Assembly: GCA_003231035.1 (NCBI GenBank)
Contig: QIHU01000729.1
Span: forward strand, 1 to 5,072
From: Acidobacteriota bacterium
GTDB taxonomy: Bacteria > Acidobacteriota > Thermoanaerobaculia > Multivoradales > SZUA-115
DNA length: 5,072 nt
Reading direction: 5' to 3'
The notes beneath the pieces are model-generated. The model searched no databases and was not told the DNA's origin. It saw nothing but the letters and a program-made list of their open reading frames with translations. The translations under genes were made by a program, and so were the position numbers. Shown in pieces: positions 1 to 5,072 of this stretch (position 1 is the stretch's first letter; every line of letters begins with the position of its first letter).

Positions 1-438
1 TGGTGCGCGAGCGGGAGGCGCGCATCGCCCAGGCCAGCCGGCGGCTGCAAGATCTCACCATTCGTTCGCGGGTGGCCGGAGTGGTCGATCAGTTGCCCTT
101 CGAGGCTGGCGAGCGCGCTCCCGCCGGCGGCGTGGTGGCGGTGGTGCTGGGGGATCAACCCTGGGTTCGGGTGTGGATGCCGGCACGAGCCATGGCGCGG
201 GTGAAGGTAGGGGACGAAGCGCAGGTCCAGGTGACGGGGCTCGACGGGAAGATCTTGGGCCGCATCTCCTACCTCTCGTCGGAACCGGCCTTTACCCCCC
301 ACTACGCCTTGACCGAGCGCGAGTCCGCCTATCTGGTCTACGAGACTCGGGTCGACTTGGTGGACGCGCCCGAGCTGCGTCCGGGGCTCGCCGCCCGCGG
401 CCCGCGTTCGCCTGCGTCTAGGCAAGAGTGCGGGCTGA
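1..438 (+). CDS. HlyD-family periplasmic adaptor of an ABC exporter, C-terminal part, probably frameshifted
   Basis: This is the 3' portion of a membrane-fusion/periplasmic adaptor subunit that links an inner-membrane ABC exporter to an outer-membrane channel. The start lies upstream of the window, and the first whole codon is at position 3. The visible protein begins at the end of a coiled-coil helix (REREARIAQASRRLQDL). It continues with the second half of a lipoyl-like barrel-sandwich domain (TIRSRVAGVVDQLPFEAGERA) and a beta-barrel domain (PWVRVWMPARAMARVKVGDEAQV). A segment with FTPHYALTERESAYLVYETRV follows, the pattern seen in YbhG/YhiI-like adaptors just before a closing LRPGL-type strand. 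After PGL (381-389) the same frame becomes nonsense and runs into the ATPase gene. The next frame reads ARVRLRLGKSAG and stops with TGA at 436-438, only 3 nt before the ATPase start. That is the expected family ending, so I infer a one-base-type frameshift between about 387 and 405, in a GC-rich stretch. It may be real or a sequencing error. The family call is firm. Confidence 0.85.
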
Positions 439-441
439 AGG

Positions 442-1410
442 GTGTTGTTGGAGGAGAGCCGGGGAAGCCGGGAGGTGGTGGTCGAGGCACGCGGACTCGG
501 GCGAAGGTTCGGTTCGCTGGTGGCGGTCAAGGGACTGGATCTCGATGTCTTTCGGGGCGAGGTGTTCGGCTTCGTCGGTCCCAACGGGGCTGGCAAGTCG
601 ACCTCCATTCGCATGCTCTTGGGCCTCCTGGAACCCTCTGAAGGCAACGCTCTAGTTCTCGGTTGCGCAATCCCTGGGGAGGCCGAGGAGCTGCGTGCGC
701 GAGTGGGATACATGACCCAGAAGTTCTCCCTCTACGATGATCTTTCGATCTACGAGAATCTGGAGTTCGCGGCCGAGGTCTTCGGCCTCGAAGGGGAGCG
801 TAAGCGTGAACGGTTGGCCGAGGTGATGGAGGAGTTCCAGCTCGAAGAACGCCGTGACCAGCGGCCGGCCACCCTCTCGGGCGGCTGGCGTCAACGGCTG
901 GCCTTGGCGACCGCGACGGTGCACCAGCCGGAGCTTCTCTTTCTCGACGAACCTACCGCGGGAGTCGACCCCGAGAGCCGCCGCCTCTTCTGGGAGAAGC
1001 TCTTCGAGCTGGCGGAACAAGGCGCCACGATCCTGGTTTCGACCCACTACATGGACGAGGCGGTGCGTTGCCACAGATTGTGTGTCTTTCGTTCCGGCCG
1101 TTCGGCGGCCGTGGCCAGCCCCGAGCGGTTGATCGCGCAACTGGAGGATCGGGTGGTGGAGCTTTGGGGGGAACCCACCGGTGAGGTCATCAAGCTTCTC
1201 CGTCGACGACCGGAGGTCTCCAGCTTGACGCAACTCGGCAACCGGGTTCACACCCTGCTGAGACCCAGCGAGTCGGCCACCGCCGTGGTGAATCGACTGG
1301 TGGATCATCTGGTGGAGCGCGGCCTGCATCGCCCCGGTGGGGAGGTGGTGGAGGCGAATCTGGAAGACGCCTTGGTTGCCCTGTCACAGGGCGAGGAGAT
1401 CGCTGGATGA
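442..1410 (+). CDS. ABC transporter ATP-binding protein (ABC-2 exporter, YbhF/DrrA-like)
   Basis: This is the 322-residue nucleotide-binding subunit that powers the exporter at the cytoplasmic face of the inner membrane. All the ATPase motifs are present: Walker A GPNGAGKST (residues 46-54), Q-loop Q93 in YMTQKFSLYDDL, signature LSGGWRQRLALA (145-156), Walker B LLFLDEP (165-171), the D-loop in AGVD, and the H-loop histidine H202 in STHYMDEA. The signature has W where many families have Q or M, a variant I associate with HlyD-linked ABC-2 exporters. The C-terminal tail of about 100 residues ends in VVEANLEDALVAL, a usual DrrA/YbhF-type extension. The GTG at 442 is taken as start because it follows the inferred adaptor stop by 3 nt. 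TTG at 445 or 448 and GTG at 475 or 478 are possible alternatives, and the ATPase fold itself begins near residue 12. The stop overlaps the permease start (ATGA, 1407-1410), so translation is probably coupled. The substrate cannot be read from the sequence; drug or lipid-like compounds are common for the family. Confidence 0.95.
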   Translation: MLLEESRGSREVVVEARGLGRRFGSLVAVKGLDLDVFRGEVFGFVGPNGAGKSTSIRMLLGLLEPSEGNALVLGCAIPGEAEELRARVGYMTQKFSLYDDLSIYENLEFAAEVFGLEGERKRERLAEVMEEFQLEERRDQRPATLSGGWRQRLALATATVHQPELLFLDEPTAGVDPESRRLFWEKLFELAEQGATILVSTHYMDEAVRCHRLCVFRSGRSAAVASPERLIAQLEDRVVELWGEPTGEVIKLLRRRPEVSSLTQLGNRVHTLLRPSESATAVVNRLVDHLVERGLHRPGGEVVEANLEDALVALSQGEEIAG

Positions 1411-2606
1411 GCGACAAGGGATTGCGCCCCGCCTGGCGGCGCCTGCGTGCGGTGGCGCGCAAGGAGTTGCGCCAACTGCTGCGCGACCGATTGACCCTAG
1501 GATTTGTGGTCGGCGTGCCGGCCGTCCAGCTGCTGCTCTTCGGCTATGCCATCAATCAAGATGTGCGCCATGTGGCCACCGGCGTCGTGGACCACTCCAG
1601 TACTCACGTCTCGCGCCACCTGGTGGCCCAACTGGAAGCGACGCAGACCTTCGATGTAGTGCGCGGTCTGGCCAGTGAAGAAGAGGCGATCGAGGCGATC
1701 AAGGCGGGCAAGATCCAGGCCGCGGTGGTCATTCCCGCGGACTACACGCGGGCCTTCTACCGCGGTCGAGGGGCCGAGGTGCTGGTGTTGATCGATGCCT
1801 CGGATCCGATCCTGGCACGCGCTGTGAGTGCTTCGGCCAACGGTTTGATGGAGCGCCATAACAGCCGTCTTCAGCGTTTCGATGTGCGGGAGGGCGAGGG
1901 CGCCTACCGGGCTCCCAGCCAGCGCACCTCGTTTGGCGTGGTACCGGAACTCATCCGCCCGCAGTTCCTGCGCTTCGCCGTCCTCACCCTGTTCAATCCC
2001 GAGTTGCGCACTCCGGTCTACGTGGTGCCGGCCTTGCTCGGAGTGATCCTCACCACCACCATGATCCTGATGACCTCGCTCGCTATCGTGCGCGAGCGCG
2101 AGCGCGGGAGCTTCGAGTTCCTGATCGCCACTCCGGTACAGCGCGGCGAGCTGATGGCGGGGAAGTTGCTGCCCTACATCGGTATCGGCTTCATCCAGAT
2201 CGTCATCGTGATGGTGACCGGGTGGGCGCTGTTTCGCGTTCCCATGCGGGGCAGTCTCTTCGACCTCGGGCTAGCCTCGTTGGTCTTCATCGCCGCCAAT
2301 TTGACCTTGGGGCTAGTGATCTCATCGCTGTGCACCACCCAGTTCCAGGCGACCCAGGTCTCCTTCTTCTTCTTCCTCCCCTCGGTGCTGCTCTCGGGAT
2401 TCATGTTCCCTTTCGAGTCGATGCCGCAGCCGGCGCAGTGGCTGGGCGAGCTGTTGCCCTTGACCCACTTCGTTCGCATCTGTCGTGGGATCCTGCTACG
2501 CGGCTCCTCCAGCGTGCAACTCGCCGGAGAAATCGGTGCCATGCTGCTCTTCGCCACCGTCGGCTTCGTGGTGGCGACGCGGGTGTTCAAGAAGCGGTTG
2601 GGGTAG
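1407..2606 (+). CDS. ABC-2 type transporter permease (YhhJ/YbhR-like)
   Basis: This is the 399-residue membrane subunit of the exporter. The topology is typical of ABC-2 permeases with a large periplasmic insert. A basic N-terminus (RRLRAVARKELRQLLRDR) is followed by TM1 at about residues 29-49 (ending LLLFGYAIN), then a soluble domain of about 150 residues (50-200) rich in charged segments and including VVIPADYTRAF and LIDASDPILA. Five further hydrophobic segments lie at about 205-227, 253-275, 286-308, 316-336 and 376-394. The conserved cytoplasmic motif RERERGSFEFLIATPVQRGE follows TM2 at 229-248 and leads into AGKLLPY. The ATG at 1407 overlaps the ATPase stop as ATGA, and a good ribosome binding site, GAGGAG (1393-1398), lies 8 nt before it inside the ATPase gene. 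Many relatives have two tandem permease genes. Here only one is present downstream, so the permease probably works as a homodimer, or a second permease was lost or lies elsewhere. The gene ends 27 nt from the convergent toxin gene. Confidence 0.93.
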   Translation: MSDKGLRPAWRRLRAVARKELRQLLRDRLTLGFVVGVPAVQLLLFGYAINQDVRHVATGVVDHSSTHVSRHLVAQLEATQTFDVVRGLASEEEAIEAIKAGKIQAAVVIPADYTRAFYRGRGAEVLVLIDASDPILARAVSASANGLMERHNSRLQRFDVREGEGAYRAPSQRTSFGVVPELIRPQFLRFAVLTLFNPELRTPVYVVPALLGVILTTTMILMTSLAIVRERERGSFEFLIATPVQRGELMAGKLLPYIGIGFIQIVIVMVTGWALFRVPMRGSLFDLGLASLVFIAANLTLGLVISSLCTTQFQATQVSFFFFLPSVLLSGFMFPFESMPQPAQWLGELLPLTHFVRICRGILLRGSSSVQLAGEIGAMLLFATVGFVVATRVFKKRLG

Positions 2607-2633
2607 AAGGCGGGCGTCGAAGAGGGGGGCAAG

Positions 2634-3038
2634 TCATCCGGCACGCCACACCTGAATGCCCATGACTCCGAAATGGAAGTCATAAGTCCAGACAGGGGTG
2701 TCGAGCTGTTGGGAGAGTGTGGCCAAGGTGGAGTCGAACAGGGTGATGGCTTGATCTGGAAAGCTGGCAACGCGTTGTCTGGCTTGCTCATAGTCGCGGG
2801 CCGTGGGATTGACCAGGTCAACTCCTCGGCTCAGCTCATGAAGCCAAGCTTGAGCTTTGCTCTTGCCTAGCTTGCGCAGAATCAAGGTGTAGGACTCCAT
2901 GAAGATCGGCTGAAGGACGATCACGCTGAGGTCGAGCGCTTGGAGCTGTGCGAGTTGTTGACTCGCCTCTGCATGGTAGCGGTCGTCGCTATCTACCAGG
3001 GCATAGAGCGGGCCGGTATCGGCGAGGACGGACCTCAC
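2634..3038 (-). CDS. PIN-domain ribonuclease, VapC-like toxin
   Basis: This 134-residue protein spans a complete PIN domain, the fold of Mg2+-dependent RNases that act as toxins in VapBC-type modules. The four expected acidic positions are visible: D7 in VLADTGPLYALVD, E48 in FMESYTLILRKLG, D102 in ITLFDSTLATLS and D120 in VWTYDFHFGVMG. The ending DFHFGVMGIQVWR resembles the usual final PIN strand (D-x-H/D-F). Nothing suggests loss of activity. The start is a GTG at 3038-3036, chosen because it places VLADTG at the normal distance from the N-terminus. The frame stays open upstream only into the palindromic repeat. An AGGA (minus strand, 3048-3045) sits 6 nt before the GTG and comes from that repeat. 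The antitoxin lies upstream on the same strand but is separated by 154 nt, far more than usual. The RNA target cannot be deduced. Confidence 0.9.
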   Translation of the reverse strand: MRSVLADTGPLYALVDSDDRYHAEASQQLAQLQALDLSVIVLQPIFMESYTLILRKLGKSKAQAWLHELSRGVDLVNPTARDYEQARQRVASFPDQAITLFDSTLATLSQQLDTPVWTYDFHFGVMGIQVWRAG

Positions 3039-3041
3039 GTA

Positions 3042-3048
3042 GTGTCCT
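3042..3048 (-). promoter_or_regulatory. Shine-Dalgarno-like site for the toxin, contributed by the palindromic element
   Basis: On the minus strand the last bases of the palindromic element read AGGACAC. AGGA (3048-3045) is followed by 6 nt (CACTAC) and then the toxin GTG, a normal ribosome-binding spacing. These bases belong to the 21-bp terminal repeat, so the toxin's translation start appears to depend on repeat sequence rather than on coupling to antitoxin translation. The bases and spacing are seen directly; use as a ribosome binding site is inferred. Confidence 0.5.
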
Positions 3049-3201
3049 GATTGACAAATTCGCGGGTATTCGAGGGCCGATTCATCCCGCCGGACTTCGT
3101 TGCTGCTCCTCGCAATACTCCCAGTATTGCTACGTCGCAGCGCCTCGTCGGGCGGGCGACTCGACCCTCTCGGTACGCCACGAATTTGTCAATCAGGACA
3201 C
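3042..3201. repeat. 160-bp palindromic MITE/REP-like element with perfect 21-bp terminal inverted repeats
   Basis: Positions 3042-3062 and 3181-3201 are perfect 21-bp inverted repeats (core TGATTGACAAATTCG). The similarity extends outward imperfectly: CAC at 3036-3038 pairs with GTG at 3205-3207 after three unmatched bases. The centre (3112-3130) is another perfect hairpin, GCAATACT-CCC-AGTATTGC. The segments between also align imperfectly with each other's reverse complement, for example GGG(C/T)CGA and GCTGC blocks. The whole unit can therefore fold into one long stem in DNA or RNA. It has no open reading frame of note and no transposase. It lies exactly between antitoxin and toxin and probably arrived by insertion. 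Size, termini and lack of coding suggest a non-autonomous mobile palindromic repeat. I do not recognise its family, and no clear target-site duplication is visible. In antitoxin-toxin mRNA the hairpin could attenuate read-through or stabilise ends. Confidence 0.85.
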
Positions 3202-3453
3202 AAAGTGTCGATCATGCTCGATGCTGATCTCTTGCTCGCCCGAACCAGGCTTGGCTACGGAGATCCTCAGGGGTCCGCGCGCCGGATGCAACTCGCGAGT
3301 CGCTAGGGCTCGCTCGCGCCGTCGCTCGGCGAAGAAACGGCGTAGTGCCGCCTGCACCAGCCGAGTCAGGCTAGGAGCCGGCTCCTGAGTTGCGAAATAG
3401 GCGTTCAGCTCCTCTTCGAGGTCATCTGGGATGGTGATCGTGGCGCGCCGCAT
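3193..3453 (-). CDS. Ribbon-helix-helix (CopG-type) antitoxin, partner of the PIN toxin
   Basis: This 86-residue protein is the likely antitoxin and operon repressor. Residues 1-45 match a ribbon-helix-helix DNA-binding domain: a short strand RRATITIPDDL (2-12), helix EEELNAYFA, a turn with APSLTRL, and a second helix VQAALRRFFAERRRE. The strand would contact operator DNA as a dimer. The C-terminal half (about 50-86) is the expected flexible toxin-binding tail. The ATG at 3453-3451 is the only possible start in this frame, because an in-frame TAG lies three codons upstream (TAG-CAT-GCG-ACC-ATG). I see no convincing Shine-Dalgarno site before it. The last codons and the stop (GTG TCC TGA, 3201-3193) lie in the terminal repeat of the palindromic element, so the native C-terminus was probably slightly different. 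Such antitoxins usually neutralise the toxin by direct binding and are labile to proteolysis. Confidence 0.85.
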   Translation of the reverse strand: MRRATITIPDDLEEELNAYFATQEPAPSLTRLVQAALRRFFAERRRERALATRELHPARGPLRISVAKPGSGEQEISIEHDRHFVS

Positions 3454-3464
3454 GGTCGCATGCT

Positions 3465-3490
3465 AGCACCAGTTGGTGAATTTGGTGCTC
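3465..3490 (-). promoter_or_regulatory. Candidate antitoxin operator: repeated TGGTG half-sites
   Basis: An inverted repeat AGCACCA (3465-3471) / TGGTGCT (3484-3490) surrounds a nested second one, CACCA-GT-TGGTG (3467-3478). TTGGTG occurs twice in the same direction, 9 nt apart (3473 and 3482). The cluster lies 12-37 nt upstream of the antitoxin ATG, where ribbon-helix-helix antitoxins normally bind to repress their own promoter. Short, regularly spaced half-sites are typical of that family. The repeats are seen directly; operator function is inferred. No strong -35/-10 pair is evident. Confidence 0.45.
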
Positions 3491-3552
3491 GACTGCCAAG
3501 GCAGACCCAGCGGGCGCTGCCTCTCAGAGTTCCGTCCAACCCCTGGACCGGC

Positions 3553-3572
3553 AAAACTCCTAGGAGATTTTT
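3553..3572. other. Palindrome overlapping the stop codon of the TPR gene
   Basis: CTCCTAGGAG (3557-3566) is a perfect 10-bp palindrome flanked by AAAA on the left and ATTTTT on the right. On the minus strand it contains the TAG stop (3562-3560) of the TPR protein and is followed by TTTT. The layout resembles a very small, possibly bidirectional terminator, but the stem is too short and AT-rich at its base to be convincing. Confidence 0.25.
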
Positions 3573-4879
3573 GGTGGCCGCCGAGGCCGTCGCGAGGCGC
3601 GTTGCATGTAGCTGGCAAGTTCCTCGACCATGGAGCGGGTGACGACCTCTTGACGGGTCGCTTCTTGGAAGAGCATGAGGGCGGCGATCGTTTCGCGTTC
3701 CACGTCTTGGGCGTGGAAGATGGGAAGCATGACTTCGGCGATCTCGCGCAGTTTGGAGGTCTTGCCGAGATCGATATAGACGAGTGCCAGGTCGAGTCCC
3801 GCCAGCGCCGCGTCAAAGGGCAGCTCGGCGAGGGTGAAGCGTTCGCGGACATCGGCGAAAGTGTTCTCGGCGGAGGCCATTTGCCCGAGGCCGTGGGCGA
3901 TCTTGCCGAGGAGCCATTGTTGGCGCAGGATGGCGGTGGTTCCCGATGGGAAGTGCTCGTGGGCGACGACCAGGTCGCGGGCTTCTTCGAATCGGCGCAG
4001 ATCCACCAGATAGTGAGCACGGTTGTACATCGCCATGCGAAAGACCGTCTCGTCTTTGTTGGGGTCGATGCGCCCCAGGGCATTTTCGACCGTCGCCAGC
4101 GCCTGGGTGATGTCGCCGCTGTCTCGGTAGATCGTGCTCTTCTGGACTAGGGTGCGACCGATACAGGGGTCGTCTTCGATCCGAGCGTAGGTCTCAATGA
4201 CATGATCGGTGTAGCGCAAGGCATCGTCAAAAGCCCTCAAGTCCTTGCTGACCGAGGCGAGCAGGCTGTAGATCTCTGCCTCGATGTAGGGATCGTCAAA
4301 GCCGTGTTGTTCGATCATCTCTCGCCCGATGTGGATGAGCCGTGCTCCCTGTTGAAACTTGCCCACCGCGCGTAGGGCGTTGCCACGGTGAGCGGTGGCT
4401 CGGGCGGTGCAGGTGGTAACCCACGCTTCGCGAAAGAGAGTGTGTGGAATGCGTAAGGAAACCGCATGGGCGCACTCGGCCAGTTCCAGCGCTTGCATCG
4501 GGTCGTTCGTCACCAGCCGTTTGCACTCGCTCAGTAGGAGGTCCACCAAGAAGGGGCTGCGGTAGTGAGTGCGGGAACGGTCGATGGTGAATCGCCGCCG
4601 CTCCGGCGAGAGCTTGAGGAGTACCTTGAGGTCTTTCTCCGATTTGGCCAGCGATGCTTCCAATTCGCTGGCAGTCTCAGCCAGTACCTCGAGCTTTTCA
4701 TCGAAGACTTCCGCGTAGGTGTCGGCGGGAGCGGTTGTGGCCAAGGATTCCATCTGACGGCGACACTCCGGGCACACGTCGGCCAGATGATCGAGGAGGG
4801 CGACGATGTTTTCAGGCTCCAACGTGCCCGCTTCAAGAGCGGTTCTCAGCCGTTTCCACGGCAGGTGGTGATGTCCCAT
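3560..4879 (-). CDS. Zinc-finger-like/TPR repeat protein of unknown function
   Basis: This is a 439-residue soluble protein with no signal peptide or membrane segment. Near the N-terminus, HLADVCPEC (H31, C36, C39) resembles the His-Cys-Cys cluster of anti-sigma zinc-finger (zf-HC2-like) domains, although the spacing is H-x4-C-x2-C rather than the usual x3. A charged, probably coiled-coil stretch follows (about 56-88, EVFDEKLEVLAETASELEASLAKSE). From about 108 to 425 the protein consists of amphipathic helix pairs of TPR type, for example MQALELAECAHAV, RGNALRAVGKFQQGARLIHIG, DDALRYTDHVIE, GDITQALATVENALG, RRFEEARDLV and LALVYIDLGKTSKLREIAE. The tail is basic (ASRRPRRPPKIS). The ATG is supported by AGAGG (4890-4886) 6 nt upstream. 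I recognise the architecture from Acidobacteriota-type genomes, where such proteins often occur in many copies, but I know of no assigned role. Protein binding, perhaps regulatory, is the most that can be inferred. No catalytic motif is visible. Confidence 0.88.
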   Translation of the reverse strand: MGHHHLPWKRLRTALEAGTLEPENIVALLDHLADVCPECRRQMESLATTAPADTYAEVFDEKLEVLAETASELEASLAKSEKDLKVLLKLSPERRRFTIDRSRTHYRSPFLVDLLLSECKRLVTNDPMQALELAECAHAVSLRIPHTLFREAWVTTCTARATAHRGNALRAVGKFQQGARLIHIGREMIEQHGFDDPYIEAEIYSLLASVSKDLRAFDDALRYTDHVIETYARIEDDPCIGRTLVQKSTIYRDSGDITQALATVENALGRIDPNKDETVFRMAMYNRAHYLVDLRRFEEARDLVVAHEHFPSGTTAILRQQWLLGKIAHGLGQMASAENTFADVRERFTLAELPFDAALAGLDLALVYIDLGKTSKLREIAEVMLPIFHAQDVERETIAALMLFQEATRQEVVTRSMVEELASYMQRASRRPRRPPKIS

Positions 4880-4880
4880 G

Positions 4881-4915
4881 GGGTACCTCTAGCTGTCCAA
4901 ATACAGGTTGTACCC
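4881..4915 (-). promoter_or_regulatory. Nested inverted repeats in the leader of the TPR gene
   Basis: GGGTAC (4881-4886) is complementary to GTACCC (4910-4915). Between them CTGT (4893-4896) is complementary to ACAG (4903-4906). The outer left arm overlaps the first base of the ribosome binding site AGAGG (4890-4886), so a folded leader could modestly mask it. The repeats may equally be an operator or chance. I see no clear -35/-10 promoter in 4880-4945. Confidence 0.25.
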
Positions 4916-4946
4916 TTATTCTATCTCCTCAACCACCCCAAGGCTA

Positions 4947-4982
4947 GCGACGCCGGGGAACTCCGTGGCTCCCCGACGTCGC
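4947..4982 (-). terminator. Strong hairpin between the partial upstream gene and the TPR gene
   Basis: GCGACGCCGGGGA (4947-4959) pairs with TCCCCGACGTCGC (4970-4982). The 13-bp stem has a single mismatch and encloses a 10-nt loop. On the minus strand it starts 9 nt after the TAA stop at 4994-4992 and ends about 67 nt before the TPR start. Position and stability fit a terminator or attenuator of the upstream gene, but no T-tract follows, so it may instead be an mRNA-stabilising or Rho-assisted structure. Confidence 0.5.
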
Positions 4983-4991
4983 AGCCACCGC

Positions 4992-5072
4992 TTATCCGTT
5001 GGGATCCATGGTGGATCCTACTTCCAATGAACTCTCGGGAGAGCTGCCGTCCTTGGTTGCGAGAACAAGCGA
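4992..5072 (-). CDS. Possible C-terminal end of an unrecognised protein, running off the window
   Basis: On the minus strand one frame stays open from the window edge to TAA at 4994-4992, giving 26 residues that end LEVGSTMDPNG. The stretch is rich in Ser, Gly and acidic residues and shows no domain. Support for its being a real gene is the strong hairpin just after the stop and the co-oriented TPR gene downstream. Alternatives are chance openness or a five-codon leader peptide starting at the internal ATG (5009-5011 on the plus strand). I do not recognise the product. A short secreted or modified peptide is conceivable given the polar C-terminus, but nothing here shows it. Confidence 0.4.
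   Translation of the reverse strand, partial: SLVLATKDGSSPESSLEVGSTMDPNG
5002..5018. repeat. 17-bp inverted repeat within the partial reading frame
   Basis: GGATCCA (5002-5008) and TGGATCC (5012-5018) form a perfect 7-bp stem with a 3-nt loop. It lies inside the last codons of the partial frame and includes its internal ATG. It could be a small operator or an RNA hairpin, or a coincidence of codon use; no function is evident. Confidence 0.35.

Noticed and set aside
439..641. Continuation of the adaptor frame into the ATPase gene as a real C-terminal extension
   Set aside because: The residues are Gly/Arg-rich out-of-frame translation of the ATPase Walker A region, and a fitting adaptor ending exists in the next frame at 400-438.
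652..1329. Long open frame on the minus strand opposite the ATPase gene
   Set aside because: It is the antisense shadow of a clear ABC ATPase. Its translation has no domain and low-complexity composition typical of high-GC shadow frames.
2174..2821. 215-codon minus-strand open frame across the permease end and the toxin gene
   Set aside because: It spans two well-supported genes in another frame, and its Pro/Ser/Thr-rich translation has no recognisable fold.
3042..3201. Palindromic element as a CRISPR repeat, tRNA or classic terminator
   Set aside because: There is only one unit and no spacer periodicity, no cloverleaf, and no T-tract. The terminal-repeat architecture fits a mobile palindrome better.
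3493..3521. Short hairpins CTGCC-AA-GGCAG and CAGCG-GG-CGCTG between the TPR and antitoxin genes as a terminator
   Set aside because: The stems are only 5 bp, overlap or compete with each other, and have no T-tract; likely chance in GC-rich sequence.
3473..4150. 225-codon plus-strand open frame opposite the TPR gene
   Set aside because: Antisense shadow of the TPR reading frame. The TPR frame shows repeated helical motifs, a ribosome binding site and a zinc-binding motif; this one shows none.

Overview
The window is GC-rich bacterial DNA. The host is probably an Acidobacteriota-like lineage. That guess rests mainly on the stand-alone zinc-finger/TPR protein at 3560-4879, a type I associate with Thermoanaerobaculia-like genomes. 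It also fits the codon use and the HlyD/ABC/ABC-2 exporter operon. It is inference, not proof.

Layout: (1) Positions 1-2606, + strand, hold the end of an export operon: the C-terminal part of a HlyD-family periplasmic adaptor, an ABC ATPase and an ABC-2 permease. Gene spacing is very tight (3 nt, then a 4-nt ATGA overlap), so the three are almost certainly co-transcribed. The adaptor appears to change frame near 387-405. (2) Positions 2634-3453, - strand, hold a type II toxin-antitoxin pair: a ribbon-helix-helix antitoxin followed by a PIN-domain (VapC-like) ribonuclease toxin. The two genes are separated by a 160-bp palindromic element with perfect 21-bp terminal inverted repeats. That spacing is abnormal for such a pair, whose genes usually overlap. 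(3) Positions 3560-4879, - strand, hold a 439-residue protein with an N-terminal His/Cys cluster resembling an anti-sigma zinc finger, and TPR-like helical repeats. (4) Positions 4880-5072 hold its leader, a strong hairpin, and what looks like the C-terminal 26 codons of another - strand gene running off the window.

How they work together: the exporter would couple ATP hydrolysis to efflux across the envelope, with the adaptor bridging to an outer-membrane channel. The toxin-antitoxin pair is a separate cassette convergent to the exporter, with only 27 nt between stop codons. The TPR protein looks like a protein-interaction or regulatory component and has no recognisable catalytic domain.

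I do not see a wholly new system. The most unusual structure is the palindromic element between antitoxin and toxin. One of its ends encodes the last two residues and stop codon of the antitoxin, and the other places a Shine-Dalgarno-like AGGA just before the toxin start.
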